The position numbers and the translations under genes were made by a program. Shown piece by piece: positions 44,880-56,400 of a DNA stretch of 64,000 nucleotides. Below the pieces are notes generated by a model. The model saw only the letters and a list, made by a program, of their open reading frames with translations, made no database searches and was not told the origin of the DNA. The DNA comes from Pyricularia pennisetigena. Lineage: Eukaryota > Ascomycota > Sordariomycetes > Magnaporthales > Pyriculariaceae. How positions within the stretch are numbered: position 1 is the stretch's first letter; each line of letters begins with the position of its first letter. The stretch spans positions 7,853,136-7,917,135 of the forward strand of contig NC_043742.1 of NCBI RefSeq assembly GCF_004337985.1. Reading direction: 5' to 3'.

Positions 44880-46050
44880 TTCCAGTCGGGGAGAACCGCC
44901 GGGGCACCTAGTCCTCGGAGGTTATGAACTGTTCAATCTCAAAATGATAGCGTAGGGAGAATTTGACGCCGCATCTTAAGGCCGTGGTGTCGTCACGGCA
45001 CGATGCCACGGCCACCTACTTCTCCAAGGTGACGGCGTGTGACATATCAAAGGGGCTTCTCATGACCCTGATATTTTGCAGGCGATAGGCCAGTGTCTGA
45101 AAGGTTGACTCGGGTCTTCTGTGGTTGAGGTAGTGATGTTAGCAGACCGGCAACGCGAACAGTTGGAGCAGGAAATCGCAACTTTTGGTTCTTACTCATC
45201 GGGAGTTGGATGAAATAGAGTTTGCCAGAGGAAATATGAAGGAAATCAGGAAGCAAGTCGACCTCTTTGTACAGATCATCAAGACGTCAAACCTGCTCTC
45301 CCAGCACGCCAACTTGAAGTGAACCAAATTAGTCTCAGGCGTGCTGGCAATAGGCCAAGATAAAGAGTCTTTGTTCGGGATATAGACTTGATAGTAGCGC
45401 AATACGAAGTGTCGCGATCCGTAGTTGAGGCCGAGGAGGGGCCTGAGGGGTCTTGGGGGTATGTCTCGACGGGGATAGGGTACGGCGCGCCGCACACGAA
45501 GCTGTCGAGCTCGATGCGCGCGCTTCAAGTGCGGTCATGGGCGATGATGCGGTGCCCTCGGCTGCCTGGTCAGGACATGTCGACTCGATTTCGAGAGAAG
45601 TGTGCCGGAAGGAGGTGTTTCCGGACATTCAGCCGCCCCTTGACTGGAAACTGGCCGGAACCGAGAGAAGTGCGTGAGGGATGATGCAAACGGGCGATTG
45701 TTGAAAAAGTTTTGCCGGCATATTTTGATTGGTGACTCTCCGCGGACGGCAAGGCTGCCGTTTGATGTGCCGGCGTTTCGAGGATGGTTAGTGGCTTCAT
45801 CGCTGGTTGTTACAAGCTTTATCGTCCGTAGCAACATTTTGCTAGGCTCCCTTGCTTGTCAAATATATAAGTTTAAACGTGGCAACAGATTCAACCGGGG
45901 GATACTTACCAAGCAACCGCAATTTTCTTCGAACAACTGCTTTCGCCCGTGTGTACAAATAGGGAGTAAATATGTTTTCTCGACATGCAATTACATCAGA
46001 AACTGTTTCCCTGATCAAAGGTAGCCCGTCCACTAAGCATTTAAGCATGG
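44880..46050 (+). pseudogene. frameshifted relic of a coiled-coil-containing gene
   Basis: GC content returns to normal, and coding character moves between frames. ADRQREQLEQEIATFGSYS near 45,140-45,195 is followed in another frame by LTHRELDEIEFARGNMKEIRK and LLSQHANL (45,192-45,320), then AHEAVELDARASSAVMG and SREVCRKEVFPDIQPPLDWK (about 45,490-45,660). Last comes DDANGRLLKKFCRHILIGDSP (45,676-45,740). Successive shifts and stops indicate a decayed gene. I do not recognise the family; a fungal STAND/NLR-type N-terminus is one possibility. Confidence 0.4.
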
Positions 46051-46548
46051 CCGTTGATATCAGGATTGTATCCCAAGAAAGCGGACTCACGGTCTGTTGC
46101 ATAACGGAGGAAAGAGCTTTGGCAATGCCAATTGCCTTCCTATCTTTGGCTTTGGACAGACAATTTGGTGAATGAAGCGTTTGATTGTAGTGGTCTGATC
46201 GTACTTCTTAGCATTACTTTCTCTATCTCATGATGATCTTGCTATGTTTGAGCTACTGTTTACACAGTGTAGCTGGATTACGTGGTGATATAGGTTCGTT
46301 TATTATAGCTTTCATCAAGTCGATCCCTTTAGCCTAAAATACTCAAATTTGCCCGCCGAGAACTTCCAAGACCTATCCCACTAATTCTTTGAACTGGGGC
46401 AGATGCAATGAGGACAGATTACCAAAGCAGGTCCATCATCGCGAGCAATCCAATAAAGCTTGCTTCATTGGCGGTTGTACAACCAGATCCAAAAAAAACA
46501 GCTTGATTTTGAGGTACTACCGTACTAGTCTAGCCCCTTCTTCCAACA

Positions 46549-48003
46549 ATGAAAAAGGCAACCATCCTAACCTGTCTATTTGGCTGCCGTCCTGCGCAGG
46601 CAGCATTGCATCCCCAAGTCTGCTCTCGCCTGACCGGGCCCTCACTAACCCTAACAGACTGCCCCCTTCCCATCAATCACACAACCGCAAAAACAGCAGC
46701 AGACTGGGCTCCTTGGTCTAATCAACCCACGTGCTTCCAGCCAGTGCACAAACCAAACGCCACAGACCCCTACTGCCTCTACACGCACCCGACCTTTCGC
46801 AGCCATGGCATCAGTGTCATCACCACCCCTGGCCTGGCCGCCGGACTGACAACAGCCCTGGAGGACAGCGTCGTGCCCCGACACCAGCGGGACCATCCGT
46901 CAAGCCCAATGGCGCAGCAGAGCAGCACCGGCGACCTGCCCTACGAGATCCGCGACTTGCCGGGCCGGGGCAAAGGGGTCGTGGCGACGAGGCCCATCAG
47001 GCGGTGGGAGACGGTCATGGTGCAGTTCCCGTCGCTGGTGTTGCTGATGGATTACTGGGAGGCGGTGGAGAGCCCAAAGCAATCCAGGAGACTGTTGAAC
47101 AGGGCGTTGAGGCAGCTCCCGGTACAGGAAAAGGGGCGCATCATGGCACTGGCAAGGAATGGGGGATTCGAGAGCCAGATTGAGGATGTTTTGCGGACAA
47201 ATATCTTTGGGATGGACGTGGCTGGTGTTTTGCACATGGGGTTGTTTGTCGAAGGGTCGGTGAGTAGGCGCTTATTTCTCTACTTCATTTCTTTGGACTA
47301 TGCTTGCTTATGCCCCCTTGAAAATGGGAGGAGTACATCGCTGACTTGTATTCCTCAGAGAATAAATCACAACTGCCAGCCAAAGTGAGTTGCTCTGTCA
47401 AGGGGCAACATCCTATCAATTTCTGACTATAGCTAACCAATCAGTGTGTACTGGAAATACGACACAGAAACAATGGCACAGGAGGTGGTGGCCCTCCGAG
47501 ACATAGAACAAGGGGAAGAGCTCACCCACAGCTGTAAGGAATCCCCTCCTCTGCACAAACAGGTCACCGCCCTGACAACCACCCAAGACGTCACCCTAGG
47601 CGGCTCCAGGAGCCAAAGACGCGAAGAGCTAGAGGCGTGGGGTTTTGAATGCAGATGTGCCCTCTGCTCCGCACCCCCTCAAGAAGTCGAAGTCTCCGAC
47701 AAGAGACGCGAGAAGCTCAACGACCTGGGCATCAAACTGAGGCTGGCCAAAGACCTGAGGCCGAAGAGCGTCGCCCGGCTGGTGGACGAGATGGGGGCGC
47801 TGATCGAGCAGGAGCAGTTATACCCGCAGGCGGTCGTCTACTACACGCTGGCCGCCCGGGCTTTCCTCGCGGCGGGCGACAGGGCCAGGGCGAGGGATTT
47901 TGTGAGGCTGGCAGAGGAGGCCTGGGTGCTGTTCCAGGGCGAGCAGCACGAGAATGCCGAGGGCATCCAGCAGCTGTGGGAAGAGGTTGGGGGAAAGCAG
48001 TGA
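46549..48003 (+). CDS. SET-domain protein with signal-like N-terminus (four exons)
   Basis: Exons are 46,549-47,259, 47,359-47,384 (26 nt), 47,445-47,533 and 47,588-48,003. All introns are GT-AG. The product is 413 residues. The N-terminus MKKATILTCLFGCRPAQA is signal-like. Residues 38-105 (CPLPINH, WAPWSNQP, YCLYTHPTF, GISVITTP) match the leader region of a large fungal SET group. The SET core has GRGKGVVATRPI (139-150), RINHNCQPN (238-246) and GEELTHSY (269-276, cofactor and catalytic Tyr276); CRCALC (297-302) is a post-SET-like metal site. The third intron is 54 nt and has no stop; retaining it keeps the frame but replaces the conserved Tyr. Lysine methyltransferase activity is plausible, with unknown substrate. 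Confidence 0.85.
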
Positions 48004-48357
48004 TGTGCCGGTAGTGGTTTTCATGGACCACTGCACAAGATGAAGACACTCGGGATGTGGGTGATAGACCCCAAAAACGACTCTTGCGTTCATGTCTTTC
48101 CACAAGTTGTAGCTTAATTACAGCGAACTAGCCTTATTCTTTCCAGTCAGAATAAGACATCTTCGGAATCAAAAGGCCAGTTGAAAAGTTGTTTTCAGAT
48201 TGAGCACGTATCCCGATGCAATTTTGATAATCTAAAGATCAACAGTAGGCTGTGCCAATGGGCTCTTATGCGGGGCATGACCCAGTGAAGTCCCTGAGTC
48301 GGCTGTTTGGCTAGGTAGGGCGCAGGTTTGTATCATTTTATCTTGAGTCAAGGGTAA
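48004..48357. other. 3' flank of SET gene, no further gene
   Basis: Ordinary composition falls into AT-rich repeat DNA. The last two bases (TA, 48,356-48,357) are the left target duplication of the next element. Confidence 0.5.
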
Positions 48358-49453
48358 CGTTGCGAACCCCCTGTTCGGCACCCAAAAATAACTGTACAGC
48401 CACGTTGACCTTTCATATTTTTTTATAAATATCTCGACCAATTGTTCACTTTTGGATTTGCTTTTTTCTGAATTTCATTCTCAATTTTCCAATGAAGCAA
48501 TATACTGAAAAACAGCTTACTTCTGCCATTAAAAACGTTAATAATGGCGAATTAATTACAAAAACCTCCCGAAAATAGGGAATACCTAGGTTTACAATTT
48601 AAAGTCGATTTAAAGGTTTTCAACCTTATAAAAAAACACAAAACCCTTTTTAAAGGTTTTTTACGGAGCAGGAAAAGCATTTAATTCATTGGGTATTTAC
48701 CCAAATAGTTTTAAGGTTTCCGCCAACGTATTAAAAGTTACGTTTTTTTGCCGAACGAATGTTTCAAACCTCCGGAAAAACAAAAGGTTTTGGAAAACGT
48801 TGGATAACCCGTTTTTGGGTTCGTTATCCAATTTTAAAACCCAAAGGCCCCGTCGAATACAAAACGCCCGGGTTAATGGGGCTATTATTGGAATAATTAA
48901 ATTTTGGTGGTTTTGTATTATGAACCCCGTTATTAACGATATTAAACCGGAAAATCAGGGGATAAAACACCAGAAAACCCAGCCCAAAAAATTAACGACC
49001 TGTTTTTATTTATTTGGAACACCTTTAAAACGACCCCAAATATTCGACTTTAATTGCAAAAACTTTCCCAATCCAATAAAACTAACGCTATTTCCCGTTT
49101 TTTATTTGCAAAAGTCCAAAAAAGCTTCGAAATTAAAAAGATTTTCATAATTAACGCCCAGCAAAAAATTAGTTTATTGAAAACATTATTGGAGGTAATA
49201 TGGGCGGTTCAAAAAAGGAGGGTGGTTGCGGATCCAAACGAGCTTTCGGTTAATAAAAGAAATATTATTGGATTGTAGGAAAATAATATAAAAAACTTGG
49301 AACTTTTAGCTGATGAAGAAGAGGTTAATAAACCGGAACAGCCTGAAAACGATTGTATCTTTGTGCGTTGATAGTTTTATATTTAAATCAGTCTACAAAA
49401 CTAGGTATTTCGTTGTTAGATTTTTAGGGTGCCGAACAGGGGGTACGCAACGT
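48358..49453 (+). mobile_element. internally deleted pogo/Fot-type (Tc1-mariner superfamily) transposon
   Basis: Terminal inverted repeats of about 27 bp begin ACGTTGCGAACCCCCTG and end CAGGGGGTACGCAACGT, differing at a base or two. TA flanks both ends (48,356-48,357 and 49,454-49,455), the signature of this superfamily. The 1,096-bp unit is about half the length of an autonomous fungal pogo element. It keeps pieces of the transposase N- and C-terminal regions, so it is a deletion derivative. RIP-like stops are frequent. Confidence 0.85.
48492..49371 (+). pseudogene. pogo-type transposase remnant lacking the DDE core
   Basis: The frame from the ATG at 48,492 reads MKQYTEKQLTSAIKNVNNGE, a psq-type helix-turn-helix. 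A CENP-B-type DNA-binding stretch follows near 48,670-48,860 (HWVFTQI, FAERMFQTSGKTKGFGKRW). After NPVINDIKPENQG near 48,960 the sequence passes straight into C-terminal transposase-like sequence (KSPKK/KASKLKRF, then LLKTLLEVIW), so the catalytic triad region is deleted. Many TAA/TAG codons stand for Gln or Trp. Confidence 0.7.
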
Positions 49454-49803
49454 TAGTCCAAGTATTATACATGTAAGCCTGTGATTTATTTGAGGTGACT
49501 TGAACGAAATTAAAAAAAAAGAGGAACCTGAAAACAATGTATGGGCATAACGTCATGCTGGGGAGCAGTGGATGCTATGAGACGCCATAGCGGTGGACTA
49601 GGAAGCACATGACCGTGATGTTCTGTCCAAATAGTTCCCAGGGTCTGCAAGCAATTTATATCCCAACTTTTTGACATTAGTCAAAACATCCACAGAAGAT
49701 ATGACAGCTGCATAACCACACGCGCCCCATGCCGTCATAAATGTCTGTGTCTGCTACATGTCGCTCATAGGCCTCGTTGGCTCTAAGGCATTCCAAAACC
49801 CTC

Positions 49804-49946
49804 CCACGGGGGCCCGTGGCAGCCCAAATCGATGGGGCGGCCAACCCGTGGGTGGGTTGAATTTTTTGTTNNGGGGGGGGGGGGGGGGGGGCGGCCCGGC
49901 CCAAAACCGTACACGGGTTTTCTTGGCAACCCGCGGGCCCCCGTGG
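49804..49946. repeat. GC-rich palindromic repeat of about 143 bp with unresolved bases
   Basis: CCACGGGGGCCCGTGG at 49,804-49,819 and CCGCGGGCCCCCGTGG at 49,931-49,946 are inverted copies (15 of 16 match). Inside lie further inverted GC blocks and a run of 19 G right after two unresolved bases (nn, 49,871-49,872). It may be a miniature inverted-repeat element; I see no clear target duplication. The G run plus nn implies an assembly problem. Confidence 0.6.
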
Positions 49947-50027
49947 AAAAACCGTAAAATTACAAATTTTGCATATTTATGCTTCTAATTTTTTTTTTGA
50001 ATTCTAGGCAAAATTAATTACAATTAT

Positions 50028-50200
50028 AAATAAAATATAATATGAAATTAGAATTGCCAAAAAATGTGAAGGATAATCACGATAATAAATAAAATATAAT
50101 GTAAAATCATGATAATAAATCAAATATACTATGAAATTACGAATGCAAATCAAATATAATATATAATCACGATTAAAAATCAAATACAAAAGGAATTTAC
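50028..50200. repeat. AT-rich tandem repeat
   Basis: Four to five diverged copies of a unit of about 40 bp resembling AATCACGATAATAAAT-AAATATAAT. Period and boundaries are approximate. Confidence 0.5.
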
Positions 50201-50929
50201 AACTGCAAATTGTTGGAATAGCCTCACTAGCGCGCATGGACGAATAGGAAGATCCGGGGCGGAGGACCCGACCCGGCGGAACGGGATGATTGAATTGCGG
50301 TGCACCGACCGCATACGTAGCTTTTAATCAGCGGTGCAACAACAACGTATCATCGCCAAATTTAAATAAAAAACTACACCAGATATATCCGAATATAGAA
50401 AAAAATATTATTATCACCCCTTATATTAAATTTTACCACGATGTATTAATAAAACCACGGCTTTACGAACACTGATTAATAAATGAGAATACGGCAACCA
50501 ATTATACGAAATTTACAAATTATTTACGTAAAAAAATAAATCGCGCGTATTAAGGCCCATCCGATTAAATGTTTAAATGCTGGAATCCGGTTGATATTAT
50601 TACCTAAAACTTAAATTGGATGCTTTCCCATTGGAAAAACCATAAATCTAAAAGTTGGAGGAATTTAATACGTCTATATAAAAGAATTAAATTGCATGCT
50701 ATCGTGCGACGATTAGAAAATTTGTATCCAAACGAATAACAATTGCAAAACGGTAATAATAAATAATATACCAAATACGCGCGACGAGGATAACCACGAG
50801 TTCGAGGAGCAATAGCTACCTATAACGAAGTTATTGCGCATACTTGCCTATATTAAAATAATCGAAACGAACGGGATTAGCGATATTTAATAGTTAAAAT
50901 ATATCGACCCGCACGTATAAAATTAACCA

Positions 50930-51594
50930 TGTGAGGAGGTTACAATATAGAATAAGCTTAATCTTGAACGCGGGGAAAGGTGGATCACGTATAAGGCTGA
51001 TGGAACGTTAAAATGGCAGATAACCGTCTGCTAGCGGGTAATAGAGATAATATATTATTGTTGCACAATCGATTCGTTAAATCGTTAAATCGATGAAAGT
51101 ATAAAGGTGATGAATCTAAGGCTAAATTGTGAATTACGTGTTCGAATCCGTAGGTGCAGATCTTCGATCCGGATGTCCGGAATACGGGGTCACGTCACAT
51201 GATTTTGGCCTTATTTATGCGACTAACCTGCCGGCCTATTAAGCCTAACGGCCCATTGAACCTAGCGGCCTATTGTGCTTATACATGCACAAAAAATCTG
51301 TAACCATAACGGGATTCGAACCCACGCATGTCAGCAACGTATATATAATATAGATGATGGTACGTTCATTATACCATTAAGCTAGATTATATATGACGTA
51401 TTTGATTTGTTGTTGAAACTATGAACAAAGACGTGTTATATAAAGCTTTGTGTGTATAATAAATGCGTATACGTTTTATTTGTCATTTATTTATTTATTC
51501 GATGCAGGGTGATTGATAGAATTAGCCCGTGCTAGCCGATATAAGATAATGCAGGGTAGCTGATATAATTAGCCCTGCGCTAGCCATGTTCACA
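50930..51594 (+). repeat. solo LTR, copy 2 (family with tRNA-like segment)
   Basis: The 665-bp unit starts TGTGAGGAGGTTACAATATAG and ends CATGTTCACA. It is flanked by AACCA at 50,925-50,929 and 51,595-51,599, a perfect 5-bp duplication. It aligns along its length with copies at 10,742 and 62,654, with differences mostly C/T and G/A. Confidence 0.92.
51300..51392 (-). other. tRNA-like segment inside solo LTR copy 2
   Basis: The minus strand carries TAGCTTAATGG (A box, one transition from copy 1) and GGGTTCGAATCCCG (perfect B box in a foldable T arm). As in copy 1 there is no pairing acceptor stem. Confidence 0.6.
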
Positions 51595-53021
51595 AACCAT
51601 TACCCGATTTTGAACAACTATTAAACGCAAAAATAACCCTTATATATTTTATACAAAATTATTGCGAAATTTTGGTTAGCAAACGCAAAACCCAGGGTGC
51701 GGTAATATATAATTTTAAACAACAATTGCGCGACCGCTATTAAAACAAATTTGAAAATTGGACAAACTATTAATTCGACCAAATAACGCGCGAAATCCGT
51801 AAAACGTACGTCGATTTGCTAAAAAATATGTACGGATTTATCCCAGGAAAAAAGAATAACGATAAATTCGTACGATTTTTGAAAAGATAAAACGATTAAT
51901 AAAAGGAATTAACCAACGAAAAATAAGCAAAGGAAGGCCAGCGTGCGACGACGACATTTATTTTCCAATAAACCGTATATTAATTTGTTAAATAAAATAA
52001 ATAAGGAAATTATACTGCAAAATTAATACGCGCGAAAAGTATACCAAATGCTATCCCAAATATAATAGGCGCGCACGATCCAGAAAATGGTATTTCAATT
52101 ATACCGGGAAACAGATTAACGTAAAAGGTTTATATTTACCCATAATTCCTTTACTATAGAAAAAACAGCGAAAACCAGCGTACGATAAACCAAAAACCAG
52201 AAATACTTGAATATAAATTACCACCCGTACGACTAATACCAAGCGAATTTATAAACCCTATATTGGTAAACCGGTTTATTGAAATATGGAAAATAACGGA
52301 CAATTATATAGGAAAACCGTGCGATATGTTTTATGATAGAATTAAAATTTTCGTCTAAACGTGCGGTAAAAAAAGGATTATAACTAACTAATACCACGCT
52401 ATTTTTATTAAAATCCTAGCAAACCACGCGCGCGATTGTTAGACCATTTTTTCCCGGTTAAATTTGCAATAAGACCAAATATGTAATATAATGGACAGGT
52501 ATTTTAACATTAAATTAAACTGTACGCAATATTATATAAATTGGACAATTACTACGTTCGCACGTTTAGAATAAAGAACGCAAATAAAAATAGTTAAAAT
52601 ATATTGGAATTACTGCTGGACGAATTTAGGTGCGTATAACGAATATTAGGTGACGAATATTAAGGAAAACGCTGATTGCAAATCACAATTGTGCGAATAT
52701 ACCGAAAAGTGCCGGAATTCGAAAAAGTATTAATAATATTAAAAGGGGCGTGCGAAACATTATTTTCTAACCTGCGTACGCTATTCCAAATAATATAACA
52801 CCGAACTGGAAAAGAATACTTATTAAATAAAAAACCATACGACGCTAATTTTACAAATAAGCGATATTACCGCAATTAGCAAAAACCAAAAAAGCGGGCG
52901 TATGTACCCAAATACAAATAAGGCGGGATATAAAAGGAATACGCCAGATTACTATGCTTAGAAATTAACTTCAATACGATAAGGAATATAAATATATATT
53001 AGGTTAAACACGCAAATATGT

Positions 53022-53178
53022 TGTTACGATTAAGGTATCGGCAACCTGTTTTTGGGGTAAAGTACAGTGGGTTGAAGCAATTAAGCGTTCTAACTGGGTA
53101 ATTGGGGTTTTTAATAATTGGGGTAAAATTATAATCGTTTTTAACAAGTATTAAGTTAATTTAAGATATAAAATTGAT
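53022..53178 (-). repeat. truncated gypsy LTR, inverted
   Basis: Beginning TGTTACGATTAAGGTATCGG, it is the reverse complement of the right end of the LTRs at 2,306 and 9,078 and continues for about 155 bp before breaking into a MULE-like fragment. A second gypsy copy once lay here. Confidence 0.75.
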
Positions 53179-53340
53179 TTAGTTTCAGTGTTTAAATTAA
53201 ACCACCCTGTTTCGCAGTGGGGACCGAACGTTCCATGTACCTTTTAGCCACAGGGTTTTTCGACCAATTATATTGGCCGAAAAAATCGCGCTCGTTTTGA
53301 TTTGAGGACAATTTGTCGCATTTCGCCGTTTATGGCGGTA
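53179..53340 (+). mobile_element. left-terminus fragment of the MULE-like family
   Basis: TAGTTTCAGTGTTTAAATTA, then the CCACCCTGTTTCGCAGTGGGG hairpin-type block, GTTCCATGTACC and ATTATATTGGCCGAAAA, ending at CGTTTATGGCGGTA. About 160 bp are retained and the remainder is missing. It abuts the inverted gypsy LTR. Confidence 0.7.
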
Positions 53341-53481
53341 TCACCAATACCAAACCCAACGTCGTCGCAACACCCTTGATTACAATTACTGTTAATAAAA
53401 AAAAGATTTTATATAATAACCATCCATCAACATTAACCATTATCCTATTATTATTTTATTTAAATAACGTTTAACCTAATA
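53341..53481. other. AT-rich upstream flank of the DUF6589-like relic
   Basis: No feature recognised in about 140 bp between transposon debris and the ATG at 53,482. Confidence 0.4.
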
Positions 53482-56400
53482 ATGGAAAATATATTACCGA
53501 CAATGTTAATGGATTTACCCGAGGAAGTATTTCCGTCCGCGCAACCCGTAAACCAATATTTTATATCGGATTTAAGATTATTATTTTTAACGTTATCGCG
53601 ATTACTATTACCCAGTTTTATTTTTGGAAAATAAATGGGTATTTAAACTAGTCTCAGTGCTCAGACTAGACCCCCCTGCTTCGCAGTGGGGACCGAACGC
53701 TCCATGTACCTTTCAGCCACATGGCTTTTCGACCAATTACATTGGCCGAAAAGATCGCGCTCGTTCTAGTCTGAGGACATCTTGTCGCATTTCGCCGTTC
53801 ATGGCGGTACAACCAACGATAATTTGTGGCATTTCGCCGTTAACAACGGTATTATTAATAATATATTTAATATTGCGATATCGCTGATTATTAATTTATT
53901 AATATAACGATAATTTACGGTATTCCGCCGTTTATAGCGGGTATATACAAAATATTCGCATTATAATGGTAAAAGAAAATAATGTACCCATAGCATGCAA
54001 TTAAATATTCGAATAAAAAACTAAATAAAAATTATAGAAATATATAATATTTTGCGTTACATTTATTGGAGTTTGTTGATTATTTGGATGCCGGCCGCGT
54101 CTTCATAGTCACTGTATTTGGAAAGATATTAAAATATTAAATAGAATTTGGAATTTTTTATTATATTTAATTCTTACTTTAAATAATGGCACACAATATT
54201 AATTTTAATTTAATTTACAGTTTTTTTAGTTTAGTAAACCCAATACTGCAAAATGGATGCAATTATCGATTGAAACAAAAGTTTTATTAATATTTTTATA
54301 TAAAATAACAATTTGTTAAAAAATTAAATAATTTACGCAAATATTGGTAAAATGAAGATATTTTTACTTGATACATTTTTTGACCAATTTGTTAATAAAT
54401 TTTATCTAAGTTCTTTTTTTATAGATTTTATTTAATTAAATAAAGCAAAAAATACAAAAAAAGCACAAATTTAACATTTTTTAATATAAAAAATAAAAAA
54501 GGGCCGGTATTGTAAATCGGGTTTCACGTTGACGTTTATCTATATATATAATCCACTTTTCCAAATTTTGGTTTTATTAATGTTAGAATTGGTAAAAATG
54601 TAAAAGCATTTCGATTGTAAAATATATACAAAATTGGATATACTTTACCTATCCGCATATTTAACGGCTTATAGAGTTAAATATACGTACAAAAGCTGAT
54701 ATTATATTGAATATAAGTATACCACCCCCCACGTGCAAGAACCACAAAATTCGGCTGCAAAACAAAAATAATATAAAATTAATCATATAAAGCAAAAAAA
54801 TTGATAAACTACACATTTAGCATTTTTTTTATAAGACAGTTTTTAAAGCCGATATTATAAATAGGACTGGGTTTGGACGTTTGTTTACATATGTAATCGA
54901 ATCTCTGAAATTTTGGTTTTGTCATCGTCAAAATTGGTAAAAATATAAACGAGTTTCGATTGTAAATTATATATAAAAAAGTATATGCTTTGCATATCCG
55001 CTTATTTAACTGTTTATATAATGTGGTATATGCACCAAATTTTTATATAACAATATATAAATATATACGACCCTCCAAGTGCAAGAATTATAAAATTTGG
55101 TCAAAAATTAAAAATAATATCAAAAAAAATCGAAAATCGAAAAAAAAATCGAAAAAACAGTACCGCCATAAACGGATTAAGGGCAGGTGGTATCGAATTC
55201 GGCCATCATAAAAGATAAAAAAATAAATCAAATCGCTGCTAATAGCGGTGATAAACGCTATTTTCAACGATATTTTCTTTTTTCAATATTTTACGTAATT
55301 GTGGAATAATAAAGGAGTGTCGGTCGAAAAAAGGCCAAAAATACCGCCATGAACGGCGAAAATCGACAAGTTGTCCTCAGACCTAAACCAGAGCGTTCTT
55401 TGGATGGACCCACAGGTACATTGCAAAGCCGCAATTGAGCCACGAAGTGGAGCGAAGTGGACCAATTATGGAGCTCTGGGCTTCAGGGATGAGCCCTGAG
55501 ACTATATTTAAACCGTATTTATTCGATTAACCGCAAATTACCCACGAATCCCAGTCCGAAGCGGAATTTACCACCCCGGAATTAAACCCCGAAACTAAAT
55601 TTATTCGCGATACTATTAAATTTTGGCGTAACCGATTCCGCCGCTCCAATTTTATACAGGTTATATACGTTTGGGTAATAACCGCAAATTCCCACGAAAT
55701 TACCCGACCCGCCTTTTCGCGAATATATTTTTTAAAAAGAATATTACGAAACCCTTAAATCCGAAAACGTTTACGCGTTAATGGGATCGAATACCGTTTT
55801 AATAATACATTTTTTGCGGCTATCGAAACCAACCTTTTACGTAGGGAATTCTAACAATTAATATAATATTTACGTTTTTTCAACCGGTTCGAATTTACAA
55901 ATTTCCAATTTCCGGGAACAAAAAATTGTTCCGTTAAAAACGTAAACGATATGGATTGGTTTGAACAAATATTCGATACGTTCACGCAAACAATTCCGTC
56001 CAAAACGCCAATAATATACAAATTTATATTTTTATTATTATTGTATTCCCGGGGTTACCGCCTGTTTTATTTTTCTTTACAAATTTCGAACGTGGTATAC
56101 TTGGAACCAAATACTATTTTAAAAATTATAAACCCTCAAACGTTAAAAGATTATCGCGTTATATTAATAGTGGCGCTTTTAACCCACGGATATTCCCCCC
56201 AAAAAAACAATTATCTGCTACGCGCATTCGTTATATATTTTATAAATAACCCAGTTCCATAACGTATTATAAATACGTCATTTGGGTTTGGAATAACTTA
56301 TTTTATAAAGTTATTAAACGGTAAACCCAATAGTTTGTCGCCGTTGCCCGAATACGTAATTAGCAATATTTATTTGTACCTTTTACCGCGAACAGCAATA

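Larger units (their letters stand above)
50290..52980 (+). pseudogene. retrotransposon Gag remnant, interrupted by a solo LTR
   Basis: Left of the LTR, one frame with Gln-to-stop changes contains KPRLYEH, YTKFTNYLRKK and GQPRVRGAIATYNEVIAHT. Right of it, FEQLLNAKITLIYF leads into a coherent frame to about 52,560, including YYINWTITTFARL. After a frame change it continues with VPEFEKVLIILKGACETLFS (near 52,700-52,770). That pattern resembles Gag of a widespread fungal LTR retrotransposon group, where C-R-G-VPE and LFADLRSSI are common. No protease or RT is in this window. I cannot place it in Copia or gypsy with confidence. Confidence 0.5.
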
